Shown: positions 20,956-32,161 of the stretch, piece after piece
How positions within the stretch are numbered: position 1 is the first letter of the stretch
How the letters are laid out: every line of letters starts with the position of its first letter
Assembly: GCA_949825045.1 (NCBI GenBank)
Contig: OX463812.1
Coordinates: 2,092,661 to 2,156,660, forward strand
Reading direction: 5' to 3'
From: Argyresthia goedartella
Taxonomy: Eukaryota > Arthropoda > Insecta > Lepidoptera > Argyresthiidae
DNA length: 64,000 nt
The notes under the pieces: model-generated
Told to the model about the DNA's origin: nothing
Seen by the model: the letters and a program-made list of their open reading frames with translations, nothing else
The model's database searches: none
Program-made: the position numbers and the translations under genes

Positions 20956-22261
20956 TAGTAACCAGGATAGGATACCACCTAGTATGGAGCAGTTCTTCAC
21001 AACATGAAGAAAAATAAATTGTGCAGGCCACCCTGTACTAACTTTCTCGCATGATGCTTTCGGGGTTGTTATTTAAATAATAGTTTGTGGATATTCGTGT
21101 GCAGGCGTTTAGGAGACGTTTTAAGAAGTTCTGAGATAAAATATACAGGGTCTAACAGAAAGGTAGTTACAAGCCGAAAGGTGGTTCTTAGGGGCATCAT
21201 TCTGAACAACTTTTACTATGGAACCGACGTGTTCAGAGCAACTAGATTTTTCTTATCTCAATACATTTCAGCCCTAGCGCTCACCTAAGTTATATGGTGG
21301 AGTTGAAAATAAATTTGCTCTCATCAAGTCGGCCCCAAACTGAAAGTTATTCAGAATGATATCCCTAACAACCACTCCACCATAGAAAACAACTCCTTTC
21401 TAGTTTAACCATGCCCCACACTACGAGCTTATTCCGCCCGCCGCCTAATGTTCGGGATATATGGCACTGTGTGCATATTGTATGGGAGCTACCTTTTCAG
21501 AGTTTCGCGGTACCTAATAACCGAGTAGCCATGTTATAGATGATATTAAGAGAGATGACGAGAAGTTTGATAAATTTCGATTTTGAATAAACTCAATAAA
21601 TGTGTTTAATATTCCCCCCGATACAAAATGACATCCAATTCGGTTCAGTGGTTTAGGCTCTAGAGCTGACAACGGAAAACAGCCATCCATACATTCAGAC
21701 CCACGCACAGACACATACATACACATTTATTTTTTTTCTTCACTTTTTCGGACTTAGTTAACGATAGAGAACCTATCCCCAACAAAATCTCAACCTCGAT
21801 TTATTTTACGATTACAATACTTATCTACTTTATTTTCACTTCGTTCAACTCGAAAGTAAAAAAACGCTTTAGGTCTGCCTAAGTATACATATAATGTGAA
21901 CTTGATCAGGTGGACAAGTTCTAAATTCCTTCCCATACGTCATTTCGGTAGCCATCTGTGTTCTTCATCAACACTTCCACTGCGCAAAAGGATGCTTCCC
22001 TAAAATGTAAATGTAAATGTAAGTAAATGCTTAGTTACTTCGTTAAATACATAAATTGTGGCACAATCGTGTCCACTTTTAGACGTTATTTTTGTAAATC
22101 TCAAGTTACGAAATCTGTTTATCACAAAATCTGTTGTTCATAATATATCTTTTTACAAATTCGCACCGGATTTGAATGTATCTACTTGTTTACATAATCG
22201 TTATAAAAATATTGATTTATGTTGCTCTACTAGTTCTATAAATATTGTGAAGAGCGTTTCT
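20956..22261. other. Intergenic sequence
   Basis: No ORF with coding bias. It contains a short run of 'aaatgt' units near 22000-22020 and weak self-similarity around 21200-21400. No element was identified. Confidence 0.35.
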
Positions 22262-22600
22262 AGGGTTCCGTACCCAGAGGGTGCCAAACATGACTATTAC
22301 TAAGCCTCAACTGTCCGTCTGTCTGCCCGAGAGTAACAAACTACACGAAAGTTTTAATGCCCCCGCGATATATAACAAACCATGTCATGATTCAAAAATA
22401 GTTCGCGGTTATCACATGGTAATGGTGGCGCAATTGGTGTGATATAGGTTGCGCAATCTTCATGTTCTGGGTGCGAATCAACTTTCAGACACGATATTAT
22501 TATTTATTTTTTGTTTTATTATTTTTAGTGCTCAAGTTTTCTTGTACGATGGTACGGAACCCGTGGTGTGCGAGTCCGACCCACAATTGACCGATTTATT
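22262..22600 (+). repeat. Composite of dispersed repeats R3 and R2
   Basis: R3: 'gggttccgtacccagagggtgcc' with 'ctaagcctc' and 'tgtccgtctg', also found at 56495-56605 and in part at 30360-30445; this motif is very common in lepidopteran genomes. R2: 22370-22500 ('catgattcaaaaatag', 'tcgcggttatcacatgg', 'cgcaattggtgtgat') matches 62795-63125. No coding capacity. Confidence 0.65.
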
Positions 22601-23807
22601 TAATATTTGAATTCCTATTCCCCTACATGCGCGTTAAATGTCAATTTCTAAGATCCGCATCGGGGGTGGCAAGCATGAAACCACTAGACCACGGAGCTCT
22701 CAATAACTATATATTTAAAATGTCAAACACCCCGATACATATGAAACCTCAAGTTCAAAATGTGGCTGACTTGATAACCTTCGAACCGCTGACTCGCATT
22801 TAATAAAACATGGCTAAAAACCATAGCAAGGAAGTTTACTAATATTTACTGAACACCCGTTTGAGTACTTGTGTGCCACAGACAGACAGACACACGCAGA
22901 CACAAAGACAGACGCTTCAAACTTATATCACCCCTCTTTTTCGTCGGGGGTTAAAAATGAGGCCTTATGCAAGTCATGCATGGAAAAAAAATATACGCGT
23001 GACAGGTGTCGTACTCTGACACAAAGATTAGCACAGACTATGATTACAGTGGCGAAACGATAATAAACACAAAACTCAGTTTATATTATACAAACCTAGA
23101 TTCAATTCATAAATTCCTTGTAATGCCTCTCTAGACCTACACGTGACCTACAACTACTGTAAACAATATGCACAGTTTGTATTCAAAATATTGTGATGCG
23201 GAACGCCATATGGAATTACGTTAAAAGGGAATGTATCGAGGTGAGATATTTACATATGTTTCATGTTTTATTGATGGGCTTTTATGTTCCAACAACACCA
23301 TCCATTATGTTTCTCAATATCCCTCTATGTTTGAGAATTATCAGCCTATTCCAACTTGCTTGGACTCACATCGGTAGAACACGAAACTTAATGTTACTTG
23401 TACTGCATCTGCTAATTTTATTTCACGCATCGATTCTTCAAATTCTCCACGTACGGAGATTTCTTCATGTGATGTTAAAGAATTTCTGCAGTTGTCACGC
23501 CAGGAGCAGGTTCACTATTACTCCAGCCAGACTTATACCTCTTGCAAAGCACGACGACGTAGGAGTATACAATCTTGGAGAACAAGAGTCTTCCAAACAA
23601 AAGAGACAACTTACGGAAATAAGTAATTACTCAGGAAGAGATCCTGTGATCTAAACCTGAGTCCCAAATTGTACCCCAATATAGGTTCACTCACTTATGT
23701 GAGGGTTACCTACGTCAGCTCGGAACACATTTCACCTAATATCACCTCAACTATGTCGACTCATCAGTCGTTCGCTTCCTCAGTAGTTCATATGATCCAA
23801 CACCGGA
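22601..23807. other. Intergenic sequence
   Basis: Contains a CA/GACA-rich patch at 22875-22910 and an ORF at 23193-23654 (153 codons) that is AT-rich, without known motif or splice signals. I regard the ORF as chance. No gene called. Confidence 0.35.
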
Positions 23808-24066
23808 CGACCCGGATGGCTGAGTCGGCAGTGACCCTGCCTACGAAGCCAAGGGTCCCGGGTTCGAGTCCCGGTGGGGGCAAATATTTGTCTGATGAGA
23901 ACGGATGTCTGTACCCTAGTCATAGTTGTTTATCTATCTAAGTATATTATTTATCTATATAAGTATGTGTATCGTTGTCTAGTACCCAAGATACATGGAA
24001 TCCTAGTTTGGGGCTAGATCAATGTGTGTAAATAGTGTCCAAGGTATTATTATTATTATTATTATA
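23808..24066 (+). mobile_element. tRNA-derived SINE, copy 2
   Basis: Better preserved than copy 1. A-box-like 'tggctgagtcggc', and B box inside a perfect 5-bp T-stem 'ccgggttcgagtcccgg'. The shared body ends in an (att)n tail at about 24045-24066. It lies about 500 bp upstream of the gene 2 exon. Confidence 0.85.
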
Positions 24067-24574
24067 ACATTTGATACTACGGAGTAAGTTGGTTCGGTGC
24101 TACGTTTCAGGTGAAACGCGTTTAGGTAAACATTATTGCTGCTCTGATCGAATCGCCCGAACACGACTCGTAGTTTTGAAATATAAATACTAGTAGTTCT
24201 GTGACAATAGTAGACCTCGCTAGTTTAAAATTTCAAGCTTGTAGGTTTGTTTGAAGTACATTAGAATTTTGATTATCGATGGTGAGTCAGTCAGTGACAA
24301 AATAACCTAACTTTGGAACGGCTGTCTTCTCCAATCTATTGGTTCAAATTCACTGAATTTAGGGATTTTTTCTACTTACATTGTGGCCTAATAAGTCACA
24401 GATAAAATCAGGTGTCGAGCTTTATCCAAAACTTAGTTACGGGGCTCGCAAATACCCCGAAGTGCTTCTCCCTCCAATCCCCCTTTTGTTTTTTTTTTCG
24501 CAACATCTTTTGTAGAATGAAGTCTTTAGTGTGCAATGTATAGTGATCTTCCAAACACACGTTATATTACCCAG
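24067..24574. other. Noncoding sequence before the gene 2 exon
   Basis: AT-rich, no coding bias. It ends with the acceptor 'ttatattacccag' for exon A of gene 2. It is probably intron. Confidence 0.4.
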
Positions 24575-24730
24575 TTGCTGGAATGGTCGAAATGTGGCGA
24601 CACCGTGGTGTCGGCGGTGCCGACGCTGGTGTGGGCGCTCGGCTCGGCGGCGCTGGCGCAGCGCATCCAGACCGTTCTGTTCCGCAGGTTCCTGTTCCGG
24701 AGGGTTCCGCCCTGGGAGGTTATGGTGCAG
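24575..24730 (+). CDS. Gene 2, internal exon A (paralogue of gene 1 exon A)
   Basis: 52 codons, phase 0 at both ends, acceptor 'attacccag', donor 'gtgcag|gtaaca', strongly G/C-ending codons. It encodes 'LLEWSKCGDTVVSAVPTLVW' and then an Ala/Leu-rich and Arg-rich stretch ending 'PPWEVMVQ'. It aligns with 1018-1170: Cys, spacing to the PT motif, Ala/Leu-rich part, and exon length within one codon. A membrane segment is likely at the hydrophobic core. The next exon with matching phase and homology is 28.9 kb away at 53632. Family not recognised. Confidence 0.65.
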
Positions 24731-25384
24731 GTAACATATATTCGACTTTTTATTACGGTTGAGTGTCGACGACTTCACCATTTTTGGCAAAAATCTGATC
24801 GTTGATTGTGGATCGCAGTTTTACACTGTATTGACAAGCATTTCACTTTAATTAATTACTCCGATTACAGACCATTTCAAATTTACAGGGGTGACTTGCG
24901 GCGGCCTCTCTTATCGACCCTATAAGTACACTCGTTACACGACTTGGTAACCATTTACACTTTTGACTTTTTCATATAGGCATGTTTACATTGCTTCTGG
25001 CCAAAAAAAACACAGTTCTTGTATGTTATCATGTTTGTGATATATTTTATTGGCTAGTATTAAATCGCACATCAAAAATACTGATTTGCACAGCAAATAT
25101 CAGGGCAAAGGAAGCAGGGATGTAAATTAAACCAAGCATAAAGTGTATGAGGAAATAAAAACCTGAAAAATTATTATATCGGTATAACAAATATGTATGA
25201 AAAATACGGAATGAGAAAATAAATGCATAGAAAAATATATGTCTAGCAAAAAGAAACAGAAATAATTAAAGCGTGTAGAAAAATATACAACTAGTAAAAT
25301 AATCGTATGGAAAAAATTATGGGAAAATATTATTTCGGAAAATTTATCTATACACTCCTGTAAAGGCCATGACATAACATTAAC

Positions 25385-25500
25385 TTATTCAAATTCAAAA
25401 TTCTTTATTTTCTGTAAATATTAACATATGTTGGGAAAACGTATTATTTTGCCATCTTTATTTGACCAATGTAACTCCCACATAGGCGGTATGGATAGAG
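25385..25500 (-). repeat. LINE 3' end fragment related to family A
   Basis: The minus strand reads 'tatgtgggagttacattggtc', then 'aacatatgttaatatttacag' and 'aataaagaattttgaatttg'. This parallels the family-A 3' end ('tgtgggagtt', 'aagtatatgttaatatctac', 'aataaagacatttggaattt'). Only the last 120 bp remain. Confidence 0.6.
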
Positions 25501-25924
25501 TACACATAGACGAACAAAACTTGTCAAGTAACATGCTACACCAAAGTGTCACGTTACCGAGATATTTGGAGCTAATCGACATATGAGTTCAACGACAATC
25601 ATTAAAAATAGACTTATTACGTGTCTTTAGGCGTCAGATTGTATCTAAATAATCGTTCCCTGGATGAAGAGTGTAGGTATATTCATTACCTGCATACTAC
25701 TAGGAGCACCAGAAAACTACTACGATAATTTATCTACTAAACCGCATCGCAATGAAACGCAATCGACATGTCACGTTGGTCGCAAATAATGTGAATGCGA
25801 CATGTTACTTAGCTTAAAAACATATTTTTAAGTAGTATTGCAGCTAGCTAGATATATATTACCTTGTACCAAATAGCAACAATAGAAAAAATAATTTTAC
25901 ACACTACTACATGCTTCAGAAAAA

Positions 25925-26148
25925 AACCATACAAAATATTAATGACGTCATAACTCCCCCCCCCCCCCCCACAAGGGGAAAATTGAGAAAAGCTCGACAA
26001 AAATTAAACTTTATATTCAAGGAACACGTGTGCCAAATTTTGTGAGGATCGCTTGAAAACTGTGGCCCCTAGACCGGAACTGACAGACACATATAGAGAC
26101 AGACATATAAGCATAATGGGCCTCCTATCCTATCCTATCCTAGTACAC
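25925..26148 (+). repeat. Dispersed repeat R1, copy c (inverted)
   Basis: The opposite orientation to copies a and b: 'tgacgtcataactccccc', 'acacgtgtgccaa', 'aggatcgcttgaaaactgtgg', 'ctagaccggaactgacagac'. It ends in (tatcc)n at 26129-26148 ('cctcctatcctatcctatcc'), which shows the tandem-tailed end of R1 best. Confidence 0.8.
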
Positions 26149-26740
26149 AGAAATATTTTATCTGTGGTGACCTTTCCCTAATCCTTCACAATCCGCCATT
26201 ATAAAAAAAAGTTTCGTTTACGTTGTTCTATTACTGTAAAAGCGGTGAAAGTATAATTCAAAGTATTTTTTTTTATGTGTCATGTTTAAAAGTTGTATAT
26301 GTCACTCAGGAGCAAAATTATTTTCGTCATGGGCGTTAACGCTTAAATCCTTCCTTACGCTCAGGATTATATCGTAGAATCCTTCCCTTCACTCTGGATT
26401 CAATGTACCGCCCTCGCCGTAAATACATATGATGTACCTACGTAGTCTATAATAACATTATACATTCCATATTATTTTTACTACTAGTTATGATAATGTT
26501 TATAGTTTATAGTACCTATACCTAGTTACATTTATTTGTTTTTGTGAAAACAGTATCTGAATTGTTTAATTCTGTGTGATTTATCTGTGGAAAACGGTGC
26601 TGGTTGTACAATTACCTAATTTTACTTGATGCTACTTCGATAATCTAGTACTAACTATTGTACAATTGTTCGTTTTTCCCAATAAAAGAAAATAAAAAAA
26701 AAAAATACATCATTTTGCTCCCTTGTGACACAAATATCTA

Positions 26741-27299
26741 TTTCTTCTTAATTTTTGCTCTGAGTATAAGGTTCATAATTGTCGACCTGTTTCTTTACGA
26801 ACTGATATATGAAACGCAATAATTTTAGTTAGCGGCCTGGTGGTCGGATAACTGACATGATGAATGAAATATATTTTTCTTCTTAATTTTTGCTCTGAGT
26901 ATATAATGGTCGACCTGTTTCTTTACGAACTGATATATGAAACGCAATAATTTTAGTTAGCGGCCTGGTGGTCGGATAACTGACATGATGAATGAAATAT
27001 ATTTTTCTTCTTAATTTTTGCTCTGAGTATATAATTGTCGACCTGTTTCTTTACGAACTGATATATGAAACGCAATAATTTTAGTTAGCGGCCTGGTGGT
27101 CGGATAACTGACATGATGAATGAAATATATTTTTCTTCTTAATTTTTGCTCTGAGTATATAATTGTCGACCTGTTTCTTTACGAACTGATATATCAAACG
27201 CAATAATTTTAGTTAGCGGCCTGGTGGTCGGATAACTGACATGATGAATTAAATATATTTTTCTTCTTAATTTTTGCTTTGAGTATAGGGTTCATGATT
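26741..27299. repeat. 128-bp tandem array, about 4.4 units
   Basis: 'tttcttctta' starts units at 26741, 26876, 27004, 27132 and 27260, giving spacings of 135, 128, 128 and 128. Shared landmarks are 'gtcgacctgtttctttacg', 'ttagttagcggcctggtgg' and 'ataactgacatgatgaat'. Internal units are nearly identical, so the expansion is recent. The first and last units carry the same extra 'aggttcat'-type segment, which marks the edges of the original unit. Confidence 0.9.
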
Positions 27300-27779
27300 G
27301 ACATTTGGGGATTCGACATTTTGGTCGTAATCTAAATGATTGTCAGTAGGAGGGGGTCAGTTTGCGGCGGTCAAATCAGCTGGTCGACATCTGACTGAAT
27401 AGAGATAGGTAAGTGATATTGCGTCCGTAATTTTTTTATCATTTCTATAACACTATAATACCATATTCCAGTCAAAATAGTCATTGGAGGTTGCATGAAT
27501 TCGCATTGAGCTGAAAATAAACATATCAAAAGTCTTCACCAAGCCCACTACTGGTAAAAAAAATATTCAAAGTCAAAGGTGAAAACATCAGTTTTTCGCA
27601 TTTTCCTGGTAAACGGTATGTTTAATCAAAAAAACAGTTAAAACTAAAGTTTTCGATCATAATACTATGTACAAAAAATATTTTTACACCTTTTCCTGTT
27701 AATCATAATTCATGAGATATTGCGAATCTATAAGTCAAACATTCGTATTTTTAACAGACAGAAAGGAATCTTTTATTTT

Positions 27780-28048
27780 GTTTTGTAAGAATGTGCCCCG
27801 ATTTCTCCAAGACGGATGGGCCGATGCACAAAAATTTTTTGTTTGAAATATTTACCTTTCAATTGGTCTTATTGACATCAAGGTCAAGATTTGATGAAGG
27901 AATGCTGGAGAAATCAAAGTGACTCTTCAAATATTAAAGGCTCGTGCATCGCACTCTCGGGAAGCTTCCTTTGTGAATAACAACTGATGATAAAGACCAC
28001 ACATGATCACTGGAACTGCTCAATACTAGGTATCCCAGAGATTGCGAT
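27780..28048 (+). repeat. Dispersed repeat R2, copy b
   Basis: Shares with 63130-63430: 'cggatgggccgatgcac', 'caattggtcttattgacatc', 'gatgaaggaatgctggagaaatc', 'cgggaagc' and 'actgatgataaagac'. It leads directly into the 75-bp array. Confidence 0.65.
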
Positions 28049-28649
28049 ATGATTACTTTATTACGGTTGCTACTTATACAATATGACGTATGCTCGTCTT
28101 AATGCTTATGGTGAGGTGGAGGTATGATTACTTTATTACGGTTGCTACATATACAATATGACCAATGCTCGTCTTAATGCTTATGGTGAGGTGGAGGTAT
28201 GATTACTTTATTACAGTTGCTACATATACAATATGACGTATGATCGTCTTAATGCTTATGGTGAGGTGGAGGTATGATTACTTTATTACGGTTGCTACAT
28301 ATACAATATGACGTATGCTCGTCTTAATGCTTATGGTGAGGTGGAGCTATGATTACTTTATTACGGTTTGCTATATATAGAATATGACGTAGGCTCGTCT
28401 TAATGCTTATGGTGAGGTGGAGGTATGATTACTTTATTACGGTTGCTACTTAAACAATATGACGTATGCTCGTCTTAATGCTTATGGTGAGGTGGAGGTA
28501 TGATTACTTTATTACGGTTGCTACATATACAATATGACGTATGCTCGTCTTAATGCTTATGGTGAGGTGGAAGTATGATTACTTTATTACGGTTGCTACA
28601 TATACAATTTGACGTATGCTCGTCTTAATGCTTATAGTGAGGTGGAGGT
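28049..28649 (+). repeat. 75-bp tandem array, 8 units
   Basis: 'atgattactttattac' begins units at 28049, 28124, 28199, 28274, 28349, 28425, 28500 and 28575. Each unit ends 'gcttatggtgaggtggaggt'. The first half matches the end of repeat R2 ('gatatgataactttattact' at 63410), so the array is an amplified R2 end. Every unit has a stop in all three plus frames, so it is noncoding. Confidence 0.9.
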
Positions 28650-28865
28650 AACGGTGACATACCATGAGAAATTCTCAACGGCGGACAACTCTAGGGAACT
28701 CTTAAAATTTAAATTCTTCAATTCAATTTGCGTATTTTTTATATCAACTTGTGCATTTGCTCTCGGGAAGAAAGACTTGGCTACGCAAAGTGAAACTGAT
28801 GATAAAACAGTACAGTACAGAGGTACAGATGGCCACCAGATCTACTCATTTCTAGATATTAAATA
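28650..28865 (+). repeat. Dispersed repeat R2, copy c
   Basis: After the last array unit, 'gagaaattctcaacggcgg', 'tagggaactcttaaa', 'ctcgggaag', 'actgatgata' and 'ggccacc' repeat the R2 order. An 85-codon ORF starting at 28609 runs through it and is not a gene. Confidence 0.5.
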
Positions 28866-28929
28866 GGTTGGGATACGATTGTTTAAATGGTTGCTAATCA
28901 AATAGGGTTTTATTTAGTACTTGTAACCT

Positions 28930-29000
28930 GAAGAGGGTTTCATACCCAAAGCGTACCTAAAATGTGGACCGTATTAGAAATAACCCGTTGTCTATGCGTC
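28930..29000 (+). repeat. R3-like fragment
   Basis: 'gagggtttcatacccaaagcg' and 'tgcgtccgtgaac' resemble the R3 head ('gggttccgtacccraaggg') and its 'tccgtccg' part, diverged. Confidence 0.4.
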
Positions 29001-30226
29001 CGTGAACACATGAATAGCAGAAAAATGAAATGTCATATTTCTATAACAAAAATAAAGCAACACGCGTTTTTTAAAAAATAATATGTTCTCCATGTCAGAG
29101 ACTAGACTAGATTATTTCGTTTTTTTCTTGTGTGATGGATGATTCAGATCTTTTTCTGTGCGAAAACAATTCGAATTTGACTGGTTTTTATGACAAACAT
29201 GGTGTCCCCGGTAGGTGCATTCCACGGTCTTTTGTCACTATATCATATACTATTCAATCAAAATCAAGTCGGTCTATACACACAAATGGTTACGTGCCAA
29301 CATACAAGAAAACACGAAACAATCAAGTCTCTTGTATGGGAACAACCTTTAATTGTATAGAATTTGATGTATAGAATTACTTAATTATTATTTAATTATT
29401 TGTTTTTTATTAACATTTGATATCGCAATTTATTATTATTGTTCGGAGTATTAACACCGAAACGAAATAAGCTTTTTTATAAAAAGCCTTTTTTTCCATG
29501 TTCAAGTAAATGCGACTCGCGCCTTTTCTTAATGCTAAATGTTTTGAGAAAGGGGCCCTGCTGAAAACCAGCGCTGTGCAGCTCATGCTCACAGCATTGC
29601 TGAGCTTGGCCCTTTTGCCAAATATTATTATTTGTTCAGGCTTCTCAGCACCTAATGACCTCGTAGGGGCCCATCAGCTACGAGGTAGCGTAACGATCAG
29701 TTGCCAAGAAGCGTGAACGTCGGCGATTCACCGAGCTGAAGTAATTGGGGTCGATCTAACCTGGTCTGTGCTTCGGTCACGTCAACCTCCTGTCTCTCTG
29801 CAAGGCCCGGGTGCACCCTAGGCTCTTCTTGGTAGACAGGTTCTTCAGCCAACCAGGTATGACTGGCGGGCCAGCTTCGATGAGCACAGTGTTCCAACAC
29901 AGGTTATGTTACGTGGGAAAAACCAATCGGCCACGGAAATGCGAACTTTATCTGGTTCGGGGAACCACAACACACTCAGCTATATTGACAATCCTGAGGG
30001 AAACCCGAATACATTCCAGATGGCCTGCGATTTAATTTCAATACCCTAACCAAAACGCGTTTACTTTGCGAGGGCTTTCGTCTGTCAGTTGTCAAAAACT
30101 GCCAGGTTGGCAGCAACGTCAAATTCAAAATGGCCGTTCAGAAACCATCGATCGAATATCGATTTGGAATCGAACATTATTTATTATTTTTGTTTATTCT
30201 TTAACCGAATGTTTGGCAATAAATGA
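29001..30226. other. Unassigned intronic sequence
   Basis: A GC-richer block at 29500-30050 ('aaggggccctgctgaaaacc', 'gcagctcatgctcacagc', 'cctcgtaggggcccatcag') looks like old repeat DNA with no ORF of coding character. ORFs at 29132-29374, 29510-29716 and 29811-30035 are not supported. Confidence 0.35.
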
Positions 30227-30254
30227 TTTTCTTTCTTTCTTTCTTTCTTTCTTT
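30227..30254. repeat. (TTTC)n microsatellite, about 7 units
   Basis: Uninterrupted 'ttttctttc' repeats, following 'aataaatga'. The position after an A-rich/AATAAA-like end suggests a retroelement tail that grew. Confidence 0.85.
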
Positions 30255-30359
30255 TAAATTTTATAAAAGCGAGTAATCCTTTTTTTGTTATTACATCAAA
30301 AGTACTAAACACTTTAGAGAATTTTTCGACTCTGTAGCTGATACAGTTCATAACACATA

Positions 30360-30445
30360 TATAGCAGACAGATGGATGGATGGCCGTACGGACGGACGAA
30401 GGGTCCCTTTTAGGTACCCTTTGGGTATGAAACCCTTTTAATGCG
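30360..30445 (-). repeat. R3 fragment, minus strand
   Basis: The minus strand reads 'gggtttcatacccaaagggt' and later 'gtccgtccgtacggcc', the R3 head in reverse. Confidence 0.5.
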
Positions 30446-30992
30446 CCTCGCTGGTGGTGCTCTTTGTTTTTTAGAATCGCGATATCTCGTGAATGGTGAA
30501 TCACCAGGGAAAATGTATAAGATTTTTTTTGAGAATATTGTGATGTACAACTTTCATTTGACTTGCAATTTGATAAAGTTTACTGTTTACCAGGAAAGTG
30601 TCAAAAACCGATTTTATTTAAAAAAAAAACTGGTGGCCGCTGTCTGGCTGAAAGCCGGTCGCAAACTGACAAAAGTGGCCGCAAACTAGCGTTACTCAAT
30701 GTTTATTTTCTCAATTTCAGGGGACCCTATTTTATCGACAAAAAAATGTTTAAAAAAAATCCAACCCCCTTATTTATTTTTTTACAGCCATGTGAACTTG
30801 CCAGCCATGTGAAATTTTAGTGAACCATGCACCAACTGCAAAAAAATATATGTATATATTCGGACTGAAAGGGTTCGTCGTGGTCAAATCAACTGGATTG
30901 TAATGATGAAGAGCAGGCAGTACTGCCAGTTACAAAAAAAATCTGAAAGAGTGTTAACTGCTTACTAAAATTACGCATTGTTTTTTAACAAT

Positions 30993-31165
30993 GAGGGTTT
31001 TCTGATTTTGTACTATCTGACAGCTGTTTAGACCTGACGCCTACGAGGCGCCGCCTGGTGGCAGAAAAAGTATCAAAAACTCTCGAGGGTTTTCTGACTT
31101 TATACTATCTAGACCTGACGCCTACGAGGCGCCGCCTGGTGGCAGAAAAAGTATCGAAAACCCTC
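30993..31165. mobile_element. MITE-like element, tandemly duplicated
   Basis: Two head-to-tail units (30993-31084 and 31085-31165). Each begins 'gagggttttctga' and ends '...aaaaactctc' or 'gaaaaccctc', i.e. 10-bp terminal inverted repeats, and both contain 'cctgacgcctacgaggcg' and 'cgcctggtggcagaaaaag'. The first unit has an 11-bp extra segment. No ORF. Confidence 0.75.
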
Positions 31166-31940
31166 AGTGTGATTTTTCGACAGCTTTTTTTAGTAATTAC
31201 AGTTTAATTCAGAATTTGGTATCCAAAAAAGAACTATGATATGACGAAATATTATTCTCCATCTCATTAGCTTTCAAATAATACCTACATTAATTGTTAT
31301 GTTTCTAAGTTAATTACTTATTTTTTATTAAATAAGACCGTGATAACCCTTTTTCACTTATCGGAACTAAGATTAATCCTAGCCTAATGATACTTCCAGT
31401 GGATTAATGAGGTGAGATAAATAAATCTAGCCCATCAATGTCTCCACCGAGGGGCACAGACATTTAACCGGATACGAGTATGATTGAGCCATTCTCCATC
31501 ACGCTGGCTGATTTTGGGTTGATGGAAGGGTATTACGATGATACATCCTGCCAAGTAGCGATAGTAGCCTTGACCTGTATGTAAGAAGTATACCTGATAG
31601 CCAACAACGTAGATCAATCCATTTACTTCACTGAGTGATGAGGATTTTAAATCAACAAACAAGTTTTCGAAAGAAAATATGTTAAAAATTGTAGACTTGG
31701 ACTGCCTGTTCACATATAATTTAAGGCAGTTATTTGGTACTGGGGCCGACACGAGGTGCACACATACGTTTCACTCACAACAACCAAAGAACGAACACAA
31801 CCACAATGCTTAAAGAGTTTCGTTTGTCTGAGGCAAAACCACAACAAACAATAACCCGTGACCATCCTCCATGCCCTTGACACAGTTTTAATTATATGCA
31901 CTCACACACTGATATACGGGATAAAACAAAAAAAATAGAA
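31166..31940. other. Unassigned sequence before LINE C
   Basis: A minus-strand ORF at 31435-31761 (108 codons) has no recognised motif, no GC3 bias and no clear splice sites; not called. The 3' end of this stretch may already belong to the LINE C leader. Confidence 0.3.
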
Positions 31941-32161
31941 CAAAGAAAATAGACAACGTCGACCCTCACACAATAACACAAATCAGCTGTCTGAAACTGT
32001 CACCTCCTCAACTGACAGCTACCAGTGTGGCCTGTCACAAAAACTGTGAGAACCACAGATTAACGAAACGGTTTGCTAAAAATTCTAAGGTGAGAACTTT
32101 CGAAAACCTAAACGAAATTTATCATTGCTGTTTGCCTGGATAGCGGTCACAAACCACAACA

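Noticed and set aside
23193..23654. 153-codon ORF
   Set aside because: AT-rich, no recognisable domain, no splice or promoter context. Chance ORF is more likely.
23827..23900. tRNA gene candidate with A and B boxes and a perfect T-stem
   Set aside because: The same tRNA-like head plus a 170-bp unrelated body occurs at 383-637, so it is a SINE head and not a tRNA gene.
26129..26148. Telomere-like pentamer repeats
   Set aside because: The unit is TATCC/GGATA and only about four copies at the R1 end, not the insect TTAGG telomere repeat.
26741..28649. CRISPR-like repeat arrays
   Set aside because: The units are contiguous 128-bp and 75-bp tandem repeats without spacers, in a eukaryotic genome, and one derives from a dispersed repeat.
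28609..28865. 85-codon ORF starting in the 75-bp array
   Set aside because: It starts in the last array unit and reads through repeat R2 copy c; no independent support.
31435..31761. Minus-strand 108-codon ORF next to LINE C
   Set aside because: No motif, no codon bias. It may be part of an old repeat or LINE leader.
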